Shown: in pieces, positions 1 to 4,402 of the stretch | Position numbering within the stretch: the first letter of the stretch is position 1 | Layout of the letters: each line of letters begins with the position of its first letter | Source of the DNA: Sphingomonadaceae bacterium | Lineage (GTDB): Bacteria > Pseudomonadota > Alphaproteobacteria > Sphingomonadales > Sphingomonadaceae | Assembly (NCBI GenBank): GCA_947442095.1 | Contig: CANEVG010000247.1 | Span: 1 to 5,677 of the forward strand | Direction: 5' to 3' | DNA length: 5,677 bases | Program-made: the position numbers and the translations under genes | Notes under the pieces: model-generated | Told to the model about the DNA's origin: nothing | The model's database searches: none | What the model saw: only the letters and a program-made list of their open reading frames with translations

Positions 1-9
1 AACGGACGG

Positions 10-21
10 CCTGAATTCAGG
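10..21. repeat. Perfect 12-bp palindrome CCTGAATTCAGG
   Basis: CCTGAATTCAGG is its own reverse complement over all 12 bases. It lies just upstream of the region where a -35 box would fall for the toxin-antitoxin promoter. It could be a second operator site for the antitoxin or an unrelated regulator site. It does not share sequence with the imperfect palindrome at 37-52, which argues against both binding the same protein. Confidence 0.4.
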
Positions 22-23
22 AG

Positions 24-52
24 TGTTCATTTGAGTGAAATAGTGCTATATC
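24..52 (+). promoter_or_regulatory. Promoter and probable operator of the toxin-antitoxin operon
   Basis: An extended -10 motif, TGCTATATC, sits at 44-52 (TG at 44-45, hexamer TATATC at 47-52). A weak -35 such as TGTTCA at 24-29 lies 17 nt upstream. The -10 is embedded in an imperfect palindrome at 37-52, with GA.ATAG on the left and CTAT.TC on the right (6 of 8 base pairs match). Partial symmetry continues outward to ATT at 29-31 and AAT at 58-60. Xre/RES operons are known to be repressed by the antitoxin, or the toxin-antitoxin complex, binding inverted repeats at the promoter, so this is a natural operator candidate. The transcription start was not determined. Confidence 0.45.
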
Positions 53-60
53 CATTCAAT

Positions 61-67
61 CGAAAGG
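61..67 (+). promoter_or_regulatory. Ribosome binding site of the antitoxin gene
   Basis: CGAAAGG ends 9 nt before the ATG at 77. It supports ATG 77 as the start rather than the in-frame TTG at 68, which would overlap the Shine-Dalgarno sequence. Confidence 0.6.
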
Positions 68-76
68 TTGTGCGCC

Positions 77-451
77 ATGGCTACCAAAGCCGCCCTTGCT
101 GCCAGCGATGCCGAAGTTCTAAGCTCGGCAATCATCCGCATCGCCAAGTTCTGGAACCTGTCCAATGCCAAGTTCGGCACAGTGCTGGGCTTGTCACAGG
201 CCACGGCCTCGCGGCTGAAGGCGGGGACGACCCTGCTCGATCCTTCGTCCAAGTCGTTCGAGGCGGGGCAGTTTCTGCTGCGCCTGTTCCGGGGGCTTGA
301 TGCGCTGCTTGGTAGTGACGACGAGGCGGCAAAGTCATGGCTGGCAACACCCAACCTCGATCTCGCCGCGCGTCCGATCGATCTGATCGACAGTATCCGC
401 GGCCTCATCACCGTTTGCGACTATGTGGACGCCCACCGCGCTCGCGTCTGA
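77..451 (+). CDS. Xre/MbcA/ParS-type antitoxin of a RES toxin-antitoxin pair
   Basis: A 124-residue cytoplasmic protein that should neutralise the RES toxin encoded next to it and repress their shared promoter. Residues about 13-50 form a helix-turn-helix of the Xre-like antitoxin type, with the recognition part around LGLSQATASRLKAG (37-50). Residues about 66-123 match the MbcA/ParS/Xre toxin-binding domain (formerly DUF2384): LLRLFRGLDALLGSDDEAA, then SWLATPNLDLAARPIDLI, then a final helix ending in DYVDAHR. In known Xre/RES complexes this C-terminal domain covers the toxin's NAD-binding site. Length is usual for the family. ATG 77 was chosen over TTG 68 because it has a well-spaced GAAAGG. 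The 3' end overlaps the toxin gene by 29 nt, so the two should be translationally linked. Function by homology is secure; operator binding is inferred. Confidence 0.92.
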   Translation: MATKAALAASDAEVLSSAIIRIAKFWNLSNAKFGTVLGLSQATASRLKAGTTLLDPSSKSFEAGQFLLRLFRGLDALLGSDDEAAKSWLATPNLDLAARPIDLIDSIRGLITVCDYVDAHRARV

Positions 452-1145
452 AGTCTCGTCCTGGCGCGGCGAGGTGTGGCGGGTGGTTGAGGCGCAGCAC
501 CGCATCTCGACCGATCGCCTGGCCGACACGCGCGAGGCGCGGGAGCGGCTCGAGATCCTTGCCGAGGCGGTGAAGCCTCAGCTACCTAAGAGCGCTGCCG
601 GGCTCGACTATCTCCTCGCCTCGCCATTCCGCTATGGCCATGGCAGTGCCAGCCGCTTCCGGCGGGCAAACGAGCGGCCGGGTATCTTCTACGCGAGCGA
701 AGTCGAGGCAACCGCCATCGCCGAAACGGCGTTCTGGCGCCTGCGCTTCTATCTGCGTTCCCCGGGCTTCGACCCGCCTGCGACGACCACCGAGCACACC
801 AGCTTCACGGCCAAACTCGCGACCGCCCAAGTGCTCGATCTGACACGCGAACCGTTTGCGAGCCATGAAGCACGGTGGACCGACCCGGCCGACTACTCGG
901 CCTGCCAAGACCTTCCATCGGCCGCCCGCGCTGCGGGCATCGCCTTGATACGGACGCTTTCGGCGCGGGACCTGCTGCGCCGCTGCAACATGGTCCTGCT
1001 TGACCCTGCCGCCTTTGCCTCGCTCAAACCCACGATCCGCCGGACGTGGCATCTGCGCTTCGAGAACGGCCGTCTGTCAGCGCGCGCCGCGCTGCCATCG
1101 CAGGAGCGGTTCGTGTTTCGGCCGGGCGATTTCGGGCTCGCCTGA
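423..1145 (+). CDS. RES-domain toxin, NAD-degrading or ADP-ribosylating (ParT/MbcT/Res family)
   Basis: A 240-residue protein with a RES domain at about residues 66-235. Family members either destroy cellular NAD+ (Res, MbcT) or ADP-ribosylate a target; Sphingobium ParT modifies phosphoribosyl pyrophosphate synthetase. Visible landmarks are FRYGHGSASRF (69-79) with Arg78 as the likely conserved Arg, GIFYAS (87-92) with Tyr90, TAIAE (97-101) with Glu101, and TLSAR (179-183) with Ser180 in the position of the family's conserved serine. The arginine, tyrosine, glutamate and serine are all present, so the toxin looks active. The first 60 or so residues are an extra helical stretch before the domain. 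No good Shine-Dalgarno precedes ATG 423, and the start lies inside the antitoxin gene, so translation probably depends on the antitoxin being translated. Which activity this protein has cannot be told from sequence. Confidence 0.92.
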   Translation: MWTPTALASEVSSWRGEVWRVVEAQHRISTDRLADTREARERLEILAEAVKPQLPKSAAGLDYLLASPFRYGHGSASRFRRANERPGIFYASEVEATAIAETAFWRLRFYLRSPGFDPPATTTEHTSFTAKLATAQVLDLTREPFASHEARWTDPADYSACQDLPSAARAAGIALIRTLSARDLLRRCNMVLLDPAAFASLKPTIRRTWHLRFENGRLSARAALPSQERFVFRPGDFGLA

Positions 1146-1350
1146 CGCGCGATCAGAACCGCCCAGCCGGCAGGCAATGCTTTGGCCTTCCTGATTCGTT
1201 TTCGACCTAGCCAGATCATGCCCTGCCGCCGCGGCGAGGGAGGCCCTGCGCCGGTCGGCTGCGCCCTGCAAGCCGCCTTCATCAGGCCCGTGTTGGCGCG
1301 CCTGCAGCGCGCCGGCCCGCGCCAGCCTGCCGAAGGAGGTTTCCGCCCAA
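1146..1350. other. GC-rich non-coding spacer after the toxin gene
   Basis: I see no convincing gene on either strand. The open frames here are GC-driven extensions of frames opposite the toxin gene and have no recognisable motif or ribosome binding site. The one clear structure is the hairpin at 1295-1313. This stretch may be the 3' flank that travelled with the toxin-antitoxin pair. Confidence 0.5.
1295..1313. repeat. Perfect GC-rich hairpin
   Basis: GGCGCGC (1295-1301) and GCGCGCC (1307-1313) are perfect complements separated by a 5-nt loop, CTGCA. No T tract follows in either direction, so it is not a standard intrinsic terminator. It may act as an RNA 3'-end stabiliser for the toxin-antitoxin transcript or simply reflect GC-rich composition. 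Confidence 0.45.
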
Positions 1351-1383
1351 TGGGGTGTGAACACGCGTCCAACGGCGACCCCC
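1351..1383 (+). repeat. Repeat unit A, left terminal inverted repeat
   Basis: GGGGT at 1352-1356 and ACCCC at 1378-1382, 21 nt apart. It matches the reverse complement of unit C at 24 of 33 positions, with nearly all identity in the outer 16 bases and in GACCCC at the inner end. Confidence 0.6.
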
Positions 1384-1434
1384 CTCAAAAACAGAGTAAG
1401 CGATTGTTTCTGATCGCCTATGAGCCTCTTGGCC

Positions 1435-1465
1435 GGGGTCATTCTTTGCGCGAAACCTGACCCCC
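1435..1465 (-). repeat. Repeat unit B, internal copy
   Basis: GGGGTCA (1435-1441) and TGACCCC (1458-1464) are perfect 7-bp inverted arms. Its left half, GGGGTCATT.TT, matches unit C in the same orientation. It starts 83 bp after unit A and 82 bp before unit C (measured from each GGGG). Both A and B are followed by similar DNA: TCAAAAACAG after A and TTAAACAG after B. Confidence 0.55.
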
Positions 1466-1515
1466 TTAAACAGATATGTTATCCAATTTATACAGCAGGT
1501 TGCGAGATTTTTTGG

Positions 1516-1548
1516 TGGGGTCATTATTCAAAGCGTTTTCACACCCCA
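1516..1548 (-). repeat. Repeat unit C, right terminal inverted repeat
   Basis: The unit starts TGGGGTCATTATT and ends TTCACACCCCA, and is the inverted partner of unit A. The last A at 1548 is also the first base of the A run belonging to the minus-strand terminator, so the element abuts that terminator's T tract exactly. Confidence 0.6.
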
Positions 1549-1583
1549 AAAAATCCCCGCCGAACCACCTGGGCCCGGCGGAG
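1548..1583 (-). terminator. Intrinsic terminator reading leftward
   Basis: On the minus strand, CTCCGCCG (1583-1576) pairs with CGGCGGGG (1562-1555): eight pairs including one G-T wobble, with a 13-nt loop. ATTTTTT (1554-1548) follows directly. This is a textbook shape for a Rho-independent terminator of a transcript running from right to left. No confident minus-strand gene is present upstream of it in this window, so the terminator appears orphaned, its gene having been lost, truncated or not recognised. Confidence 0.65.
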
Positions 1584-1591
1584 TTAAGGTC

Positions 1592-1614
1592 AAGGGTACC
1601 GGAATGGTGCCCTT
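1592..1614. repeat. 9-bp stem-loop
   Basis: AAGGGTACC (1592-1600) pairs with GGTGCCCTT (1606-1614) through nine pairs, one of them a G-T wobble, with a 5-nt loop. No T tract follows on either strand. ATGGTGCCC at 1604-1612 is also the exact reverse complement of GGGCACCAT at 1696-1704, so an alternative longer-range pairing exists. Confidence 0.4.
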
Positions 1615-1656
1615 CGGGTCGCAAACATTGTCTAGCATCGTTCTGGTGAAACCATT

Positions 1657-1670
1657 GTGACGAATGTCAC
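1657..1670. repeat. Short inverted repeat GTGAC/GTCAC
   Basis: GTGAC (1657-1661) and GTCAC (1666-1670) are separated by GAAT, a compact operator-like palindrome. It overlaps the stop codon of the possible minus-strand remnant at 1667-1669. A protein-binding site is possible but unsupported by anything else. Confidence 0.25.
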
Positions 1671-1852
1671 TCGCTCGGGAATGGCACGCGAATCTGGGCA
1701 CCATGGCCAGTCTGGATACTCCGAAGATCGGCATTCATCTCTGCGGCCTGCTTGCTGTACACCTTCAACGTCTGGAGGTTCGTATCACAGCTGGCCGCGA
1801 GCCAATTGGCCGGACCAACGGGGGCAGCCCCCCGGCCAGCGCCTGAGGGCAA
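1667..1852 (-). pseudogene. Possible 3' remnant of a minus-strand gene
   Basis: An open frame of about 60 residues ends at TGA 1669-1667, 84 bp before the minus-strand terminator. The stretch DTNLQTLKVYSKQAAEMNADL (shown in part) looks helical, with natural-looking codon use (AAC CTC CAG ACG, AAG CAG GCC GCA), unlike most shadow frames here. No start with a ribosome binding site is visible, only TTG 1852 with no clear Shine-Dalgarno, and the frame is closed by a stop upstream near 1910. If real, it is the tail of a truncated gene once ended by the terminator at 1548-1583. I do not recognise a family. It may well be chance. Confidence 0.2.
1801..1838. repeat. Nested palindromes upstream of the AlpA-like gene
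   Basis: GCCAATTGGC (1801-1810) is a perfect 10-bp palindrome. Overlapping it, TGGCCGG (1807-1813) and CCGGCCA (1832-1838) form 7-bp inverted arms, and between them GGGGG (1820-1824) can pair with CCCCC (1828-1832). The result is a strong GC-rich hairpin about 45 bp upstream of ATG 1881. It could be an operator or a folded leader. No T tract follows, so it is not a standard terminator. Confidence 0.4.
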
Positions 1853-1880
1853 CCGAGGTTCCTCCAGTCCTGCCTTCCAG

Positions 1881-2159
1881 ATGCCGATTGTCCATCATGC
1901 CGAGCGTTTGGAACCACGCTACAAAGGGGAGAAGGGGGCGCACCCCACACCAGTTGAAGCAACGGACAGCCACACAACGCCGTGGGGGCGCCTCCTTCGA
2001 CTTTCGGAGGTCATGCGGCGGATGGGCTTGAAAAAGTCCGCGATCGATCAGCGGATGAGCGACGGCCGATTTCCGAAATCGCGGTCACTTGGCCCCAAGT
2101 GCGCGGTCTGGATTGAAGTGGAGATTGGCGCCTGGGTAGCCGAGGTGGCTTTACTGTAG
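1881..2159 (+). CDS. AlpA-family helix-turn-helix DNA-binding protein
   Basis: A 92-residue product from ATG 1881. Its C-terminal part is a clear AlpA/MerR-like winged helix: LLRLSEVMRRMGLKKSAIDQ, then RMSDGRFPKSRSLGPKCAVW, then IEVEIGAWVAE. The hallmark order is RLSEV, helix, turn, recognition helix, GRFPK, LG, then W and a final helix with AW. AlpA-type proteins are small regulators or excision-type factors of prophages and genomic islands, usually about 65-75 residues. Here the domain begins about 37 residues in, so either there is an unusual N-terminal extension or the true start is further right. TTG 1908 is the only other in-frame candidate (83 residues), and no good ribosome binding site precedes either. 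The frame stays open leftward to TTG 1752. No integrase gene lies beside it in this window. Confidence 0.65.
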   Translation: MPIVHHAERLEPRYKGEKGAHPTPVEATDSHTTPWGRLLRLSEVMRRMGLKKSAIDQRMSDGRFPKSRSLGPKCAVWIEVEIGAWVAEVALL

Positions 2160-2498
2160 AGCGGGTCGGTCGAGCGTAAACTCGGCTTCTGCCAAATAGT
2201 GATCCGGAGGAATGTTTGGGCGTTTCGGTGGATGCATAGTTTGCGAACTGCAGCAAAGTTTAAGCCCCGGGTTCTCCTGTTTCCGGGCGACGCGGTAAAT
2301 AGATTGCGGCAATCCAATTTGGTGGGATGGTCAACTGCTTGAAAAGTGGAATGCCTCTGTCATCGGCCGGTAGGACATCGACGTCTTCAAACTGGAGAGC
2401 CCAACTCTCCCCAAGTCTGCAGCGACCATCCTTGACTTCGCGATGCTTGACAGGCAGCCGCGCATTTCGACAACGAATGAACCACCGGGGGCAAATTT
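2160..2498. other. Intergenic region, no gene seen
   Basis: These 339 bases hold no frame with a recognisable motif on either strand. The best small frame, ATG 2212 to TAA 2298 (28 codons), has GGAGG only 1 nt from its ATG, which is too close to work. Two TTGAC motifs near the right end (2432 and 2447) may belong to a promoter for the exported-protein operon. The rest is unexplained. Confidence 0.5.
2447..2475 (+). promoter_or_regulatory. Weak candidate promoter of the exported-protein operon
   Basis: TTGACA at 2447-2452 is a perfect -35 hexamer, with another TTGACT at 2432-2437. At 17-nt spacing the -10 position holds ACAACG (2470-2475), a poor match, as is common in alphaproteobacteria. 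A start here would give a leader of about 15-20 nt ahead of the GGGGG ribosome binding site at 2487-2491. Confidence 0.3.
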
Positions 2499-3146
2499 AT
2501 GAAATTTTTGACGAACGCACTCGTCGCATCCCTTTTGCTCTCGACTGGTGCGCAGGCCCAGGTCTCGCTAGCGCCTGCGCAAGCCATGACCGTCGCGCCG
2601 GTTGCCGATAATGTCCTTCGAACCGGAACAGAAGTTCAGCTCAAGCTGAGCGAGCCGCTTTCCACAAAAGGGAAGAAACTGCGTGTCGGACAACATTTTC
2701 AGTTGTCCGTCATGGAAGCCGTGTCGGTGGGCGGCAATGTTGTGATCCCGGTGGGATCGCCAGCCGTTGGGGAAATCACCGAGGTCCGAAACAAGGGAAT
2801 GTGGGGCAAATCCGGCCACCTGACCGCAAGCCTCCTCCATGTAAGCGTGAATGGCCGCCAGATTCGGCTCAACGGCACGTTTGACGATAAGGGCGTTACA
2901 GGCACCGCTGGCGTCGTTGCGGCCGTTGCTTTTGTGCCAGTCGTTGGCTTCTTCACCACTGGCACCAGCGCCCAAATCGCTGTTGGAACCCAGATCAAGG
3001 GTTTCGTCGGCGAGGACGTGCCGTTGGTTTTTGCCGCTGCCCAATCTGTCAAACCGCTTGAAGTGCCGGTTGCAGTGCCGGCCGCTCAAGTGGCTGCCCC
3101 GACAGCCGATACGCAGACTAACGGCTCAGCCCCAAACCGGAACTAG
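2499..3146 (+). CDS. Exported beta-rich protein of unknown function, paralog 1
   Basis: A 215-residue protein with a clear Sec signal peptide: MKFLTN, hydrophobic ALVASLLLSTG, and cleavage after AQA at residue 20. It should be periplasmic or cell-surface. Residues about 42-175 form a beta-rich core: GTEVQLKLSEPLSTKG, then VSVGGNVVIPVGSPAVGEI (75-93), GHLTASLLHVSVNGRQIRLNG, and a glycine-flanked hydrophobic stretch at 137-155. IAVGTQIKGFVGEDVPL follows. The C-terminal 40 residues are rich in Ala, Pro and Val and look disordered. ATG 2499 follows GGGGG at 2487-2491 with a 7-nt gap. It aligns along its core with the third gene of the operon (3606-4187). The domain type recurs in bacterial proteins annotated only as hypothetical; I know no function. 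There are no cysteines, so it is not a lipoprotein. Confidence 0.85.
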   Translation: MKFLTNALVASLLLSTGAQAQVSLAPAQAMTVAPVADNVLRTGTEVQLKLSEPLSTKGKKLRVGQHFQLSVMEAVSVGGNVVIPVGSPAVGEITEVRNKGMWGKSGHLTASLLHVSVNGRQIRLNGTFDDKGVTGTAGVVAAVAFVPVVGFFTTGTSAQIAVGTQIKGFVGEDVPLVFAAAQSVKPLEVPVAVPAAQVAAPTADTQTNGSAPNRN

Positions 3147-3194
3147 GGCAAGCGTGAGCACGCGAACCCGGCGAAACGACAGGAACCTAAGCAA

Positions 3195-3596
3195 ATGCGG
3201 CTAGCCTTCTTCGTAGCAATGAGCCTTACGGTCACTTACCCCGCTTACGCCGAGACAGCTCCTGCCGGACCGGCAGCTGCCGCTGCAACGCGCGAGTTCG
3301 GGGTGCCCGTCTATCCATATGACATCACTGACCGCGCCTACGTCATTCTCGGCGAGGTCCAAGCGGGCGTGCGCAAGGCCACGGTGTTTTCAAAATCGCC
3401 GTCACAAGAAAAAATCTATCGGGAATTGTGGGAGCGCGCCAAGAAGCTCGGGGCAGACGCTGTCATCAAGGCTCAATACGGTGATGCTCATGTCACCGCC
3501 ATGAGTTGGGGCAAAACCAATGCAACCGGCGTTGCGATCAAGTTTACGCCTCAAGGCACAGCCAGCGCATCGCCCCAATCTGCTCCCGCGAACTGA
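3195..3596 (+). CDS. Exported YbjQ-like (heavy-metal-binding fold) small protein
   Basis: A 133-residue protein with a signal peptide, likely cut after AYA at residue 19, then an Ala/Pro-rich linker, a folded core at about 33-117, and a short Ser/Ala/Pro tail. The core runs YDITDRAYVILGEVQAGVRK, then a helix EKIYRELWERAKKLGADAVI (72-91), then a strand with SWGKTNATGVAIKF. The pattern of N-terminal strand and LGEV, helix ending in A..LGADAVI, and final strand with G.A..F resembles the YbjQ/UPF0145 putative heavy-metal-binding family, which assembles into pentamers. Members are usually cytoplasmic and about 105 residues; this one carries an export signal. There are no cysteines and few histidines, so metal binding is not evident. 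The gene is 48 nt after the first paralog and 9 nt before the second. AGGAA at 3181-3185 supports ATG 3195. Confidence 0.82.
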   Translation: MRLAFFVAMSLTVTYPAYAETAPAGPAAAAATREFGVPVYPYDITDRAYVILGEVQAGVRKATVFSKSPSQEKIYRELWERAKKLGADAVIKAQYGDAHVTAMSWGKTNATGVAIKFTPQGTASASPQSAPAN

Positions 3597-3605
3597 TACA
3601 AGCCA

Positions 3606-4187
3606 ATGCGCACGACGACCTCTTTGGTTGCCATGCTGGCGCTTTGCATAACCGGGTCTGCAAAAGCTCAAACAGGTCTTTCGTCTCCGGCACCGGCCGA
3701 CGTTACTGCTGCCAACGCCCCGCCCCGCTGGATCAGAGGCACAGCGATCGAGCTTATGGTACTCAAGGAGGTCAACAGCCGGACTGCAAAGGCTGGAGAC
3801 AGTGTAATCCTGCGCGTGAACGCGCCGGTTAAGATTGGCGGGGTGATTGTCATCCCAGTCGGCGCGGCAGCTCACGCTGAAGTCATTGCTGTATCTGGAA
3901 CCAGCGCAGCTGGCGGCAAAGGGCAGATTAGCCTTCGATTGAGCAGCGCCGAGACCCAATGGGGCTCAGTCAGGCTAGTTGGAACCAAAGGAACCCAAGG
4001 TGCGAGCAACACGGGCGGCGTCGTTCTGGGTGTGCTTGGCTTTGGCTTGGCTGGTCTCCTGACTAAGGGCGGCAATGCCACCTTCAAAGGCGGCGAAATC
4101 ATCACAGGTTTCATCAACGAAGGTGTAGATCCTGTCGGCGAGCCGCTGCAGGTTCCAACGTCGAGCCCTCCGCCGCTATCAAACTGA
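3606..4187 (+). CDS. Exported beta-rich protein of unknown function, paralog 2
   Basis: A 193-residue protein with a signal peptide (MRTTTSLVAMLALCITGSAKA, cut near residue 21-22). Its core aligns with the first gene of the operon: GTAIELMVLKEVNSR (46-60) against GTEVQLKLSEPLSTK, KIGGVIVIPVGAAAHAEV (76-93) against SVGGNVVIPVGSPAVGEI, then GKGQISLRL, WGSVRLVG, the hydrophobic GGVVLGVLGFGLAGLL (137-152), and EIITGFINEGVDPV against TQIKGFVGEDVPL. Identity is modest outside these motifs, so the duplication is old. It starts 9 nt after the YbjQ-like gene with little Shine-Dalgarno, implying coupled translation. It lacks the long Ala/Pro-rich tail of paralog 1. Function is unknown; the two copies may form a heteromeric envelope component with the middle protein, which is inference from order only. 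Confidence 0.84.
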   Translation: MRTTTSLVAMLALCITGSAKAQTGLSSPAPADVTAANAPPRWIRGTAIELMVLKEVNSRTAKAGDSVILRVNAPVKIGGVIVIPVGAAAHAEVIAVSGTSAAGGKGQISLRLSSAETQWGSVRLVGTKGTQGASNTGGVVLGVLGFGLAGLLTKGGNATFKGGEIITGFINEGVDPVGEPLQVPTSSPPPLSN

Positions 4188-4237
4188 ATGGTATGGTCTG
4201 TTGATGGCCGTGGACCTGAACGGCCGCCTCGTCCCAC

Positions 4238-4258
4238 TACTGCCCAATCCCGGCAGTA
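4238..4258 (+). terminator. Hairpin after the exported-protein operon, possible terminator
   Basis: TACTGCC (4238-4244) and GGCAGTA (4252-4258) are perfect 7-bp complements with a 7-nt loop, 50 nt after the stop of the third gene. No T run follows, so it would be Rho-dependent or simply a transcript-stabilising 3' hairpin. The rest of the spacer to 4386 has no gene. Confidence 0.3.
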
Positions 4259-4402
4259 TAGCAGCAGTCGGCCAACTCAAGCCATACAGCAGCGGCAGCG
4301 TGAACGTCCGTTTATGCCGCAAAGAGTGGCGATCTGAAATTGCCGAAATGGTATGGGCATGAGATGAAGCTTGCCACCGGCGATTAGAAGGATGGGGAAG
4401 CA

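Larger units (their letters stand above)
1351..1548. mobile_element. 198-bp element with 33-bp terminal inverted repeats (MITE-like or IS-end remnant)
   Basis: The segment starts TGGGGTGTGAACACGC and its reverse complement starts TGGGGTGTGAAAACGC: 15 of the first 16 positions match, and 24 of 33 match without gaps over 1351-1383 versus 1516-1548. A related unit lies inside at 1435-1465. Each unit has the form GGGGT-N20/21-ACCCC. The segment encodes nothing recognisable, and its right part (about 1466-1515) is much more AT-rich than the neighbouring genes. Multiple terminal repeats that serve as transposase binding sites are known in IS21-family elements, so an internally deleted IS21-like element is my first guess. 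No target-site duplication is visible: the flanks CCCAA and AAAAA do not match. A non-transposon array of protein-binding sites is the alternative. Confidence 0.5.

Noticed and set aside
46..411. Minus-strand 121-residue frame opposite the antitoxin gene
   Set aside because: It is a shadow of a GC-rich gene. The opposite strand encodes two recognisable domains, and this frame has no motif or ribosome binding site.
893..1372. Minus-strand 159-residue frame opposite the end of the toxin gene
   Set aside because: It is rich in Arg, Ala and Gly as expected for GC-rich antisense, and it crosses from a real gene into a spacer with no recognisable domain.
1282..1524. Minus-strand 80-residue frame across the repeat element, considered as a transposase remnant
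   Set aside because: I see no transposase motif (no DDE-type or ATPase motifs) and composition is mixed. The inverted-repeat structure explains this DNA better.
1352..1547. CRISPR array as an explanation of the regularly spaced repeats
   Set aside because: There are only three units, with different orientations and weak identity, about 50-bp gaps that are partly similar to each other, and no cas gene nearby.
1592..1614. Stem-loop considered as an intrinsic terminator
   Set aside because: No run of T follows the stem on either strand.
1657..2031. Plus-strand 124-residue frame
   Set aside because: It is rich in Ser, Arg, Pro and Trp with no domain, and overlaps the AlpA-like gene, whose frame is clearly coding.
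2212..2298. 28-codon frame after a GGAGG
   Set aside because: The Shine-Dalgarno is only 1 nt from the ATG and the peptide has no distinguishing property.
2568..3089. Minus-strand 173-residue frame opposite exported paralog 1
   Set aside because: The plus strand has a signal peptide, a good ribosome binding site and a paralog downstream. The minus frame has none of these.
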